Shown here piece after piece: positions 6,650-14,316 of a stretch of DNA of 16,957 nucleotides. Position 1 is the stretch's first letter; the number at the start of each line of letters is the position of its first letter. Origin of the DNA: DATJBF01 sp035516795. GTDB lineage: Bacteria; Verrucomicrobiota; Verrucomicrobiia; Palsa-1439. The notes under the pieces are model-generated. The model ran no database searches and had not been told where the DNA came from. It saw nothing but the letters and a program-made list of their open reading frames with translations. The translations under genes and the position numbers were made by a program. The stretch is from assembly GCA_035516795.1 (NCBI GenBank), contig DATIZX010000139.1, positions 1 to 16,957 on the forward strand, read 5' to 3'.

Positions 6650-7636
6650 TTACGTCTTTAGCCAGCGGGCCACGTCTTGCGCCCAGTACGTCAGAATGAT
6701 GCCGGCACCGGCCCGATGGAAACCAGTGAGCATTTCGAGCACGACCGCTTTTTCGTCGATCCAGCCATTACGCGCCGCGGCTTTGACCATCGCGTACTCG
6801 CCGCTAACGTTGTAACAGGCCACGGGATAATGGAACTTCTCCTTCACGCGCCAGATTAAGTCTTGATAGCCAAATGCCGGCTTGACCATCACAATGTCGG
6901 CACCCTCCTCAATATCCAACGCCACTTCGCGCAGGGCTTCCTCCGCGTTGGCGCAATCCATTTGGTAGGTGCGCCGGTCACCGAATTGCGGCGGTGATTC
7001 CGCGGCTTCGCGGAACGGACCGTAAAACGCCGACGCAAACTTCGCGGCGTAACTCATGATCGGCGTTTGAGTGAAGCCGGCCTTATCCAGTGTGGCGCGA
7101 ATCGCGGCGACGCGTCCATCCATCATGTCGCTCGGCGCGACCATGTCGGCGCCGGCTTCCGCATAGGCCAACGCGGCTTTCGCGAGGAGATCGAGGGTGG
7201 CGTCGTTGTCGATGAGGTGCTCGTGTCCCGCTTGGCGAACGATGCCGCAATGACCGTGGCTCATGTACTCGCAGAGGCAGACGTCGCAGATGACCAGAAG
7301 TTGCGGCAGCTCTTTCTTCAGGGCGCGGACTGCTTTGGACACGATGCCGTTCGCGGCGTAAGCGCCGCTCGCTATCTCGTCCTTGCTGTCGGGGATGCCA
7401 AAGAGGATCACGGCGGGCACGCCCAGCTTGGTGGCACTTTCGGCCTCCCGAATCAATTCATCCACGGACAATTGGAACTGGCCGGGCATCGAGGTTACCG
7501 GCTTGCGGATCTGCTTTCCTTCGCGCACGAACAACGGCAGCACCAGATGGTCCACTGACAAATTCGTTTCGCGCACCAGGGCACGAAGTTTCGGATTCTG
7601 CCGCAAACGGCGCGGACGATAGACGGGGAAACGCAT
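6650..7636 (-). CDS. hemB: Delta-aminolevulinic acid dehydratase (porphobilinogen synthase)
   Basis: Condenses two 5-aminolevulinate molecules into porphobilinogen in tetrapyrrole (heme, siroheme, cobalamin) synthesis; cytosolic. The 328-residue length is typical. The two Schiff-base lysines are seen in SYAAKFASAFYGPF (K199) and VMVKPAF (K252). The metal site is the zinc type, with C120, C122 and C130 in the segment CDVCLCEYMSHGHCG, unlike the Asp-rich Mg-dependent enzymes. The FREAAESPPQFGDRRTYQMD block is characteristic. The ATG at 7636 lies 3 bases after the stop of the upstream PTS EIIA gene and has no clear Shine-Dalgarno of its own, so translation is probably coupled to that gene. Confidence 0.96.
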   Translation of the reverse strand: MRFPVYRPRRLRQNPKLRALVRETNLSVDHLVLPLFVREGKQIRKPVTSMPGQFQLSVDELIREAESATKLGVPAVILFGIPDSKDEIASGAYAANGIVSKAVRALKKELPQLLVICDVCLCEYMSHGHCGIVRQAGHEHLIDNDATLDLLAKAALAYAEAGADMVAPSDMMDGRVAAIRATLDKAGFTQTPIMSYAAKFASAFYGPFREAAESPPQFGDRRTYQMDCANAEEALREVALDIEEGADIVMVKPAFGYQDLIWRVKEKFHYPVACYNVSGEYAMVKAAARNGWIDEKAVVLEMLTGFHRAGAGIILTYWAQDVARWLKT

Positions 7637-7639
7637 GGC

Positions 7640-8185
7640 TCAAGAACCGGGGAACTGCGCCTCGGCCTCGCGGATCAATGCGATCACCTGCTCGGGCTGT
7701 TTCGCCGCCGAGAGTTGACTGCGAAATTTGGCGTTGCTCACCAGCCGTGCCAGGCGCGCCAGTAACTGCAAGTGTTGGCGCACATTGGGCGCGCAAAGCA
7801 GAAAGAAATGACGTACTGGTTTGCCGTCGAGCGCGCCGAAATCAATGCCCTTTTTGTGGCGACCGTAGGCGATCACGGGTTGATCGACGAGGCCTACCAA
7901 CGCGTTGCGCGAATGTGGAATGGCCACGCCTTCGGTGACGCAGGTGGGACACATATCCTCGCGTGCCTTGAGTGCCTGCAAAAAGGTGTCAAAAAGCCGT
8001 TCCTCCCGCGGATCGATCACCAGCGCGCACAACTCACGTAATACGCCGTCTTTGTCATTGGCGCTGAGATTGATATTGATGCGGGCGGCATCCAGCGCGT
8101 TGGCCACGGTTAGCGGCCGCGGCAAACCGGTCGCTTCAGGCGGTAACTGCTGTTCGGTGACAGATGGCTCATCTTCGATATTCAT
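7640..8185 (-). CDS. PTS EIIA type-2 (fructose/nitrogen-type) domain protein
   Basis: A 181-residue protein with one EIIA domain of the mannitol/fructose/PtsN class from about residue 30. The phosphorylated histidine is H91 in the motif EGVAIPHSR. The 'KGIDFGALDGKPVRHFFLL' and 'HLQLLARLARL' blocks that follow are standard for PtsN-like EIIA. No EIIB, EIIC, HPr or EI gene is visible, so a regulatory rather than transport role (PTS-Ntr-like) is likely but inferred. The N-terminal 25 residues are acidic/Pro-rich and unrelated to the domain. ATG 8185 is the only plausible start, since the next Met lies well inside the domain; it has no good ribosome binding site. It is followed immediately by hemB in a two-gene operon. 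Confidence 0.9.
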   Translation of the reverse strand: MNIEDEPSVTEQQLPPEATGLPRPLTVANALDAARININLSANDKDGVLRELCALVIDPREERLFDTFLQALKAREDMCPTCVTEGVAIPHSRNALVGLVDQPVIAYGRHKKGIDFGALDGKPVRHFFLLCAPNVRQHLQLLARLARLVSNAKFRSQLSAAKQPEQVIALIREAEAQFPGS

Positions 8186-8208
8186 AAATGTTGGCTTGGA
8201 TCATCCAA

Positions 8209-8237
8209 ATAGTACGGTGCGCGCGTCCGTTGCGCAA
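8209..8237 (-). promoter_or_regulatory. Candidate sigma70-type promoter for the EIIA-hemB operon
   Basis: Read on the - strand: TTGCGC (8237-8232), a 17-base spacer, then TACTAT (8214-8209). The expected start is about 16 bases before the EIIA ATG. The -35 is a weak match and the -10 a moderate one. Confidence 0.35.
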
Positions 8238-8329
8238 GCTCCCCGGCAGCTGCTGTGGGTGCTGAGTTTTTGTATTGAATTCTAACGGCAAAACGTTAAG
8301 AAATTCTTGCCTTGCAGGGGAGACCGTTG

Positions 8330-9883
8330 ATGAAGCATTCCGCCATCCTGGCTGTTCTCACGTTGGCCTTTGTCGGCTCAGCGCCGCTCGCGGCACGCGC
8401 GGAAGATCAGTCGTTGCCAACGTTCCGCTCGTTTGCCGGCGCGTTTCTAGCCGGCGACCAGCATAATTTCTTTGTCGAATCCGAGCTCGAACTTCCGCTC
8501 CTTCACGAAGGTCCCTCCACCTTGTACTATCGTCATCAGGAATCCACTCCTTTTCTTGATCTCGACCGGGGCGTGCAGGCGGAACAACTCTACGAACGTG
8601 AAGAGGCGCAGGTCGATTTCGTGTTGAGTCCGTATGTGCGGCTGATTTTTCTTGGCGGCTACGAATCCGTAAAGCATGAAGACCGCGCCGGCTCGCTCAG
8701 TGCCTACGCCCTGGGCGGTGGGTTCGGTTCGCCGTTGACCGCCGATGACCAACGGTTGCACTGGTACGCGCTCGGCGGCGGCTACGTGCAGCGCAGCACC
8801 ACTGATTCCGATTGGTGGACTGATTTGTTCGGGTCGTATCGACTTTACGATTTCCTCCGAGACGAATATTTCGGCTCCAAGTACCGCGCGTCGCTTAACG
8901 TTGCGGGCCGCCTCGAGTCCTCCAGCCACGGTGGCCGTTTCCAGGGCTTATACCGGGTCGGCCCCGAACTGCAGATGCTGACCGCCAACGGGAACCGCGC
9001 CAATCTCTCGTTGGACTGGTATCGCAACGATAACAATCCTTTTTATGGTTCAAACGAGAACGGGCTGCTCCTCGGAATCGATATCACAAGTTCGCGTGAC
9101 GACAGTTACGTGTTCGACGCCCGCGGCCAACGCGAGCCGGGCTGGTTCCCGCTCATTTGGGGTGATTACGATCTGGGTTTCGGCGGCTCGAAACGCACCC
9201 AGCGCTTCTCCATGAACGTCGAAGTCCTCGACTTCGATATCGCCCAACAACGCTTCACGGGGTTCGTGTGGTATGAAACACATCAAGAGCACCGCGCCAA
9301 TGACTTCCAGAACATCAGTTATACCGTCACGCTCGGATTTCAATCGGTAGTCGGGTTGCAGTCGGTCCTTTCGCAAGGCGAGCCGTTGGTCGCCGGTTTC
9401 GACTTCCTCCACCGCAGCGATCATGCTTTGTCGCCGCCCAGGGAGCGCGTGGCGGCCGAAGGGAAGCCCACCTCGAAAGGCCCACTGTTGCAGAACGGCA
9501 GTGACAATCTCCTGCCGCGTTTGCGCCTGCAAACCCGTGGCTGGGACCTGCCTTATCGCGATCCGCACATCTACGACCACGAGACGCGCTGGCTGAGTTA
9601 TTTCGATTGGCGGGTGACCGCCGGCATGACCGATAATTCCAGCCGATCACGCGGTCGTTTTGCCGGACAGGTTGGGTTGAACTGGGATGTCGCTACGATC
9701 CAAGGTTACGTGGCCTACATCCAGGGTGTCGGATCTGTCGGCAATGAAACCCCCGATTGGCGGGGTGAGTTTGGCGTGCGACGTCCGGCCTTCAAACTGT
9801 TCGGACGAGCCGAGAAGTACGGCATCAATCGCGAACTGGCGCGTGGCGAGATCTTCGTCCTCGGGGCGGGTGTGAATTTGTAG
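8330..9883 (+). CDS. Unrecognised secreted protein, probable outer-membrane beta-barrel
   Basis: A 517-residue protein I cannot assign to a named family. The first 24 residues form a signal peptide: MKH, a hydrophobic core AILAVLTLAFVGSA, and an ARA cleavage site before EDQS. The mature part is rich in aromatic and charged residues in alternating patterns (for example YALGGGYVQRS, FGSYRLYDFL, RFQGLYRVGPEL, NLSLDWYRND). These suggest many amphipathic beta strands, as in porins or outer-membrane channels, and the chain ends in a strand-like ALGAGVNL-type segment (VLGAGVNL). A TTG at 8312 would extend it by six residues. The ATG at 8330 is preferred because it follows AGGGGAG and directly begins a clean signal peptide. 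It is divergent from the EIIA-hemB operon, and no neighbour indicates a substrate. Confidence 0.8.
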   Translation: MKHSAILAVLTLAFVGSAPLAARAEDQSLPTFRSFAGAFLAGDQHNFFVESELELPLLHEGPSTLYYRHQESTPFLDLDRGVQAEQLYEREEAQVDFVLSPYVRLIFLGGYESVKHEDRAGSLSAYALGGGFGSPLTADDQRLHWYALGGGYVQRSTTDSDWWTDLFGSYRLYDFLRDEYFGSKYRASLNVAGRLESSSHGGRFQGLYRVGPELQMLTANGNRANLSLDWYRNDNNPFYGSNENGLLLGIDITSSRDDSYVFDARGQREPGWFPLIWGDYDLGFGGSKRTQRFSMNVEVLDFDIAQQRFTGFVWYETHQEHRANDFQNISYTVTLGFQSVVGLQSVLSQGEPLVAGFDFLHRSDHALSPPRERVAAEGKPTSKGPLLQNGSDNLLPRLRLQTRGWDLPYRDPHIYDHETRWLSYFDWRVTAGMTDNSSRSRGRFAGQVGLNWDVATIQGYVAYIQGVGSVGNETPDWRGEFGVRRPAFKLFGRAEKYGINRELARGEIFVLGAGVNL

Positions 9884-10034
9884 AGACGGCCACCGCACTG
9901 CAAACCCGCAAGCCGCCGCGCATCGCGACAAGTCAGCCGTGTTGCCTTCGCATCTTTATCCATTTTCCGAGACGCCGACGTGCGGCCTCTAATCCCGCAT
10001 TGGGTTCTCGATTGCGTGATGGCGTGTCTTGTGA

Positions 10035-11993
10035 TTGGATTCGCTCACCGTGGCTGCCAAACGGAAAAGCTTGATTGGCTTGGGGCTCGTGGTGTTCGCA
10101 ACAGCCTTATGGGTGCATTGGCCAAGTTTGCAGGGAGACTTCCTGCGGATTGACGATGTCGAATATCTGCGGAAGTCGATGCATTGGAATGGCCTGACGT
10201 GGAACGCTGTGAAATGGGCGTTTACGACCACGGAATCGTACTATCAACCACTGACCCGTCTATCCCACGTTCTGGATTACCAGCTCTGGGGAACGAACGC
10301 GGCGGGACATCATGCGAGCAGCGTGATCTTGCACGCTTTGAATGCCGCCCTCGTGTTCGGCTTTCTTTGGACACTGCTGGGAACGGCGTCGCTGACGCCG
10401 CGCGAGCGGTGGCTCATGGCTTTGGGAGTTGCGCTGGTATTCGCCGTTCATCCGCTGCAAACCGAGTCGGTTGCCTGGATGTCCGGACGAACGCAATTGC
10501 TGTGTACGACATTTATGATCGGCGCTTTATGGGAATACGTCGCGAGGAGGCGTCTGTGGGCCATGTGGGGATTGTATGTCGCGGCGCTTCTGTGCAAACC
10601 AATGGCTGTATCCCTGCCGTTTGTGATGCTGGCGATCGATTATTATCCGCTCCGGCGCCAGGTACATGCTGGATGGCCGCGATTGTTCAGGGAAAAGGCA
10701 GCGATGATCGTTCTGGCCATGGTTGCTGGGATTGCGACGGTGATCACGAAGTCCCACGATGGGAACGCGAATCCATCGGCGGCGTTGCCGCTGAGCGTCC
10801 ATGTATATCGCATGTTCGAGAGCCTCGCATTTTATCTGTGGAAACTGGTCTGGCCGACTCATCTGTCGCCCACCTATCCCGTTCCGTGGGGCTTATCTCT
10901 GGGTCAGGCGCCGGTCCTGGCATCGGTGCTGATTGTGATTCTCATTAGCGTCGTGGCCGGGCTTGAAAGACGAAGATGGCCCATCCTGATTGCGGCTTGG
11001 GGAGCTTACGTTGTCTTGGTTGTTCCCAGCTCCGGTCTCATGTCGCCTGCTGCGCAAACCCTGGCCCAACGCTATGCCTATGTGGCGATGTTGCCGCCGC
11101 TGCTGTTGCTGGGCGGAGCAGCCGTATGGTTGGTCCGGCGTTCGACGAGGGTGATCTGTGTGGCGCTGACTTGCCTGCTGGTCGGTGAAGTATGTGCCTT
11201 TGCCATACGCACTCGACGGTTGATACCGAGTTGGCATAATGACGAAACGCTGTGGCGCGCCACTTTGGTGGAATTCCCAGACTCAGAGGAAGCCAATCGC
11301 GCGCTCGCCACGCAGCTTTGTGACGAAGGGAGAGCCAGTGAAGCGCTCCCGTATGCACAACGCGCCGTCGAACTTGCGCCGCAAGCGTGGGAAGCACATA
11401 TGCGGTTGGGACTGGTGCTGGCGATGGTGGGTCGGCTGCAGGAGGCCATAGTGCAGCACGAACAGGCGCTGCAAATCAATCCCAATTCCGCCATGGCGAA
11501 GTTCGGCCTGGCGGTAGCGCTGGATCATCTCGGCAAAACCGCCGAGGCCATTCCCTACTACGAAGACGCGCTCCGTCTTAATCCCAGCCTCGATGGCGCG
11601 CACTTCAATTTGGCGAACGCCTTAGCTCAGTCGGGACGGCTGCAGGAAGCGGTCGAACATTACGAACTGGCGCTTCGCATCCAACAAGCCCTCCAGGTCC
11701 GGGTGCACCCCGATCTTGCCGCCACGCAAAACAATTTGGCGATTGCGCTATTCCGACTGGGCCGGGTGCCAGAGGCGATTGAACATTACCAGGAGGCGCT
11801 GCGGATCAATCCCGACTCCGCCGAGGCACATAACAATGTGGGGCTGGCGCTATTTCAAGTGGGCCGAGTGGCAGAGGCGATCGAGCATTATCGGCAGGCC
11901 TTGCGGATCAAACCCGATTTCACCGAGGCGCAGTTCAACCTGCGAAACGCGTTGGAGGCAGAGAGCAAAGCCCAAGCAACGGCAACGCCTTAG
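10035..11993 (+). CDS. Polytopic membrane protein with C-terminal TPR repeats (TMTC-like, GT-C fold)
   Basis: A 652-residue protein with about ten hydrophobic segments (between residues 11 and 391), then about six TPR repeats (about 420-640). The N-terminus matches the bacterial relatives of eukaryotic TMTC O-mannosyltransferases: FLRIDD with an Asp-Asp pair (40-41) after the first membrane segment, SYYQPLTRLSHVLDYQLWG, GHHASSVILHALNAALVF, AVHPLQTESVAWMSGR and a QRYAY segment (345-349). The likely role is glycosyl transfer from a lipid-linked donor at the membrane, with the TPR part binding a protein; this is inferred from the family. No ATG start fits. The frame opens after a TGA at 10032-10034 with TTG 10035, and GTG 10050 is an equally good start; neither has a clear ribosome binding site. 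The last two TPR units are very similar to each other. Confidence 0.85.
   Translation: MDSLTVAAKRKSLIGLGLVVFATALWVHWPSLQGDFLRIDDVEYLRKSMHWNGLTWNAVKWAFTTTESYYQPLTRLSHVLDYQLWGTNAAGHHASSVILHALNAALVFGFLWTLLGTASLTPRERWLMALGVALVFAVHPLQTESVAWMSGRTQLLCTTFMIGALWEYVARRRLWAMWGLYVAALLCKPMAVSLPFVMLAIDYYPLRRQVHAGWPRLFREKAAMIVLAMVAGIATVITKSHDGNANPSAALPLSVHVYRMFESLAFYLWKLVWPTHLSPTYPVPWGLSLGQAPVLASVLIVILISVVAGLERRRWPILIAAWGAYVVLVVPSSGLMSPAAQTLAQRYAYVAMLPPLLLLGGAAVWLVRRSTRVICVALTCLLVGEVCAFAIRTRRLIPSWHNDETLWRATLVEFPDSEEANRALATQLCDEGRASEALPYAQRAVELAPQAWEAHMRLGLVLAMVGRLQEAIVQHEQALQINPNSAMAKFGLAVALDHLGKTAEAIPYYEDALRLNPSLDGAHFNLANALAQSGRLQEAVEHYELALRIQQALQVRVHPDLAATQNNLAIALFRLGRVPEAIEHYQEALRINPDSAEAHNNVGLALFQVGRVAEAIEHYRQALRIKPDFTEAQFNLRNALEAESKAQATATP
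11736..11939 (+). repeat. Two tandem near-identical TPR units (102-base period)
   Basis: Residues 568-601 and 602-635 of the TMTC-like protein repeat with a 34-codon period. Both contain LALF/IALF, LGRV/VGRV, then EAIEHY, then QALRI/EALRI and P-D. At DNA level the shared stretches include CAGAGGCGAT and CTGCGGATCAA/TTGCGGATCAA, which points to an internal duplication more recent than the other TPR units. Confidence 0.75.
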
Positions 11994-12075
11994 CCGCAAG
12001 AAATATTTCATCTTCAGCAAGAGACAGCATCACGCACAGCGCCGTCAGTGCCGTGACCGGCTGAAAGCTGATAGC

Positions 12076-12104
12076 TTGCCGTGCTTCCCGGATCTAGCTA
12101 AACT
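12076..12104 (+). promoter_or_regulatory. Candidate sigma70-type promoter upstream of the ORF at 12169
   Basis: TTGCCG (12076-12081), a 17-base spacer and TAAACT (12099-12104), each matching 4 of 6 consensus bases. It lies about 65 bases upstream of the ATG at 12169, inside the 175-base gap after the TMTC-like gene. Confidence 0.4.
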
Positions 12105-12168
12105 CCGCGTCTATGAGTGAGGGGCGGCCAGCCAACCGGCTACACTCGAGATTCGAAACAACTTTGTC

Positions 12169-12855
12169 ATGAGTGAGGACTTGCCCCCAATCACAGAACA
12201 ACGAGAGAAATTCTTTCTAGAAGCCGAGCAGGCACGAGTTGATCACGATCTCCAGAAGGCAAGAGAAGGCTACCTCTCCGAACTTCACCGCAGTTCGGTT
12301 CTCGATCTTGGATTTAAAGCGCGCATTGGCTTGGGCATGGTGCATTATACGTCGAATCCTCCCAAAATCAGAAGAGGGTTGTTTCATTTACGAAGAACAT
12401 TGCGGCACAAGCAGGCAGCGCATGACCAGTCTTGGACGCACTTTTATTTGGGTGAATTCTATGATTTGCGAGCAGATAAGATATTGATCCAGAAAGGAAG
12501 ATCGGCTTCGTGGCGCAAGTGGTCCCTGAGAACTCAGCCAGAACAAGAACGTGTCCTGCAGCTAGATCCAACTTTTCTGTATCGCGCACACGTGCTGAGG
12601 AACGTCGCGCGAAAGGTACACTTTCTCAAAGGAATTCCACGCCCAGATGTTTCGCACATCACCGCTCAGTCGGGGCCCGACATCTCCTTGCTGCGATGGG
12701 CGGCGGCCTTGATCGCCTCGGCAAAAGTCTTCACGAGCTTGCGGTCGGTCATGACCTTCAGTGCCGCCTCCGTTGTGCCGCCGGGTGAGGTTACTTTTCG
12801 CCTTAAGGCCTGCGGCTCATCAGGACTTTCCATCAGCAATTTTGTCGCCCCATAA
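12169..12855 (+). CDS. Hypothetical protein, atypical; 3' part overlaps proC antisense
   Basis: An open frame of 228 codons with no family I recognise. Residues 1-165 look protein-like: an acidic N-terminus, then helical stretches such as ARVDHDLQKAREGYLSELHR and SWTHFYLGEFYDLRADK with TPR-like character. Codon use here is visibly more AT-rich than in neighbouring genes. From about 12666 the frame runs antisense to the 3' end of proC and is rich in residues expected from a shadow frame, so the true C-terminus may have been lost. It could be a small real gene converging on proC with a long overlap, or a decayed gene whose 3' end was replaced. The ATG at 12169 has no strong ribosome binding site. 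Confidence 0.4.
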   Translation: MSEDLPPITEQREKFFLEAEQARVDHDLQKAREGYLSELHRSSVLDLGFKARIGLGMVHYTSNPPKIRRGLFHLRRTLRHKQAAHDQSWTHFYLGEFYDLRADKILIQKGRSASWRKWSLRTQPEQERVLQLDPTFLYRAHVLRNVARKVHFLKGIPRPDVSHITAQSGPDISLLRWAAALIASAKVFTSLRSVMTFSAASVVPPGEVTFRLKACGSSGLSISNFVAP

Positions 12856-13478
12856 ACTGTCTGTACCGCAAGCTTCTTCGCCAATGATTCGGTCAGCCCT
12901 TGCGCAACACCCGCCTTGATCATCGCTTCAACCACCAGGAAAACGTAGGCTGGGCCGCTGCCGCTCAGCGCTGTAACGGCGTCCATTTGTGTTTCATCCA
13001 CCCGGACCACCAAACCGACGGCCCCGAGAATCGTTTCCGCGGTGGCCAAATCTTCATTGGTGGCATGCGCACCCCTGGCCAACGCCGTGGCGCCGGCGCC
13101 AACCAGAGCTGGTGTATTGGGCATCGCCCGAATCACGCGAACACGACCGCCCAGTTCCCGTTCAATCCGGGAAGTGGTCACACCGGCAGCGATGCTGATG
13201 AACAGGACAGCCGGTGGAGGACGTAGAGAGGCGAGTGCTTCGCTCGTCTGTTGTGGCTTGACGGCCAGAACCAGAACCTCTGCGTCGTTGGCGGCAGAGG
13301 CGTTGTCGCGGGCAGCGCCAATACCGAGAGTCTTGGTGAAGAATTCCAAGCGCTCCGGCCGAATATCCGTGGCCACAATTTCCGAGGGCGCGACTGCACT
13401 CGTGGCAAGCAGTCCACGAATCAAGGCCTCGGCCATATTGCCGGCTCCGATGAACGCCACCTTCTTATTCAGGCTCAT
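12666..13478 (-). CDS. proC: Pyrroline-5-carboxylate reductase
   Basis: Catalyses the last step of proline synthesis, NAD(P)H-dependent reduction of pyrroline-5-carboxylate; cytosolic. The 270-residue product matches the family length. The Rossmann motif FIGAGNMAEALIRGLL is at residues 8-23. The body carries RAMPNTPALVGAGATALARG, and the substrate/dimer region is SGSGPAYVFLVVEAMIKAGV, with TSPGGTTEAAL near the C-terminus. The frame is open to 13583, but ATG 13478 follows AAGGAGG (spacing about 11 bases) and places the Rossmann fold at the N-terminus as usual. The start lies inside the end of yggS (14-base overlap), a widespread pairing in which both genes share one transcript. Confidence 0.95.
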   Translation of the reverse strand: MSLNKKVAFIGAGNMAEALIRGLLATSAVAPSEIVATDIRPERLEFFTKTLGIGAARDNASAANDAEVLVLAVKPQQTSEALASLRPPPAVLFISIAAGVTTSRIERELGGRVRVIRAMPNTPALVGAGATALARGAHATNEDLATAETILGAVGLVVRVDETQMDAVTALSGSGPAYVFLVVEAMIKAGVAQGLTESLAKKLAVQTVYGATKLLMESPDEPQALRRKVTSPGGTTEAALKVMTDRKLVKTFAEAIKAAAHRSKEMSGPD

Positions 13479-14178
13479 TTCCTGGATTTCCTCCTTCGTC
13501 AACTCTATGGCGGCCAGTTCTCTCTCCAAAGATCGCAGTGCCGATCCGCACGAGGGTAGCGCCTTCTGCAATCGCGATCTCAAAGTCGTGCGTCATGCCC
13601 ATGGACAGTTCGCGTAAACCGGCCGCGTCGCGCAGTTCACGCAGGCGTCGAAAAGACGGTCGAGCCTGTTCCGCGTCCTCAAAGAATGGGGCGATCGTCA
13701 TCAGTCCTTGCACCTCGATTCGCGGCAGTTGGCACACCTCCCGTAACGCGGCCTGCACATCTTCGGGTTTCAAACCAAATTTGCTGGCTTCGCCCGAGGT
13801 ATTCACTTCCAGCAAGATGGGTTGCACCTTGCCGGCGCGCTCCGCCCATTTGTTCAGTTCGACTGCCAGCCTGACACTATCCACAGAATGAATCAATTCG
13901 AATAGGGCGACGGCTTCCCGGGCTTTGTTCGACTGCAAGTGCCCGACCAAATGCCAGCGGGCCCGTTGCGAAACAAACGGAATCTTGGCGCGCGCTTCCT
14001 GCACCTTGCTTTCGCCAAACAGCGTTTGGCCCGTGGCCATCGCCGCCTCGATGTGTTTCGGATCGACGGTCTTGCTGACGGCGACCAGCGTCACCTCTTC
14101 GGGCTGACGACCGCTTCGCAGGGCCGCAGCCCGGATGCGTTCACGAATGCGCTCGACATTGTGCGCGATCTCGTTCAC
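13465..14178 (-). CDS. yggS: PLP homeostasis protein (YggS/PROSC/PLPBP family)
   Basis: A 237-residue single-domain PLP-binding protein that buffers pyridoxal 5'-phosphate and influences amino-acid and keto-acid metabolism; it has no known enzymatic activity. The PLP lysine is K36 in VAVSKTVDP. Other family blocks are HLVGHLQSNKAREA, LEVNTSGEASKFGL, GLMTIAPF and the phosphate-binding end GATLVRIGTAIFGER. The frame extends to 14274, but the GTG at 14178 gives an N-terminus VNEIAHNVERIRERI that lines up with the known start of E. coli YggS and gives the normal length, so it is chosen. A promoter -10 ends only six bases before this GTG and no ribosome binding site is present, which suggests a leaderless transcript. 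It is followed by proC with a 14-base overlap. Confidence 0.93.
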   Translation of the reverse strand: MNEIAHNVERIRERIRAAALRSGRQPEEVTLVAVSKTVDPKHIEAAMATGQTLFGESKVQEARAKIPFVSQRARWHLVGHLQSNKAREAVALFELIHSVDSVRLAVELNKWAERAGKVQPILLEVNTSGEASKFGLKPEDVQAALREVCQLPRIEVQGLMTIAPFFEDAEQARPSFRRLRELRDAAGLRELSMGMTHDFEIAIAEGATLVRIGTAIFGERTGRHRVDEGGNPGNEPE

Positions 14179-14184
14179 GGTATC

Positions 14185-14214
14185 ATTGTATAGGGAAAAC
14201 GCGATGCACCGCAA
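14185..14214 (-). promoter_or_regulatory. Candidate promoter of yggS-proC
   Basis: Read on the - strand: TTGCGG (14214-14209), an 18-base spacer and TACAAT (14190-14185), the -10 matching 5 of 6 consensus bases. The predicted transcript start falls at or next to the yggS GTG. Confidence 0.5.
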
Positions 14215-14277
14215 GGCACCGATGTTGATGCCGCGTTCGCACCGGACTGGTTGTCCGAAGCTTCGTGCAACCAAAGC

Positions 14278-14305
14278 TTGCGTCGGGGCGAAGAATCAAT
14301 AGAAT
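14278..14305 (+). promoter_or_regulatory. Candidate promoter of the kinase gene
   Basis: TTGCGT (14278-14283), a 16-base spacer and TAGAAT (14300-14305), the -10 matching 5 of 6. It predicts a very short 5' leader (about 5 bases) before ATG 14317. The only ribosome-binding-like bases (AGAGG, 14309-14313) would lie at the transcript end. Confidence 0.4.
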
Positions 14306-14316
14306 CACAGAGGTCA

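Noticed and set aside
11716..12120. 134-codon frame overlapping the TPR gene and the gap after it
   Set aside because: It is a Arg/Trp-rich shadow frame of the TPR repeats that simply runs on into the gap.
13479..13583. N-terminal extension of ProC
   Set aside because: The extension lies within yggS, while ATG 13478 with AAGGAGG gives the normal family length.
14179..14274. N-terminal extension of YggS
   Set aside because: The added 32 residues have no counterpart in the family and would cover the promoter; GTG 14178 matches the known N-terminus.
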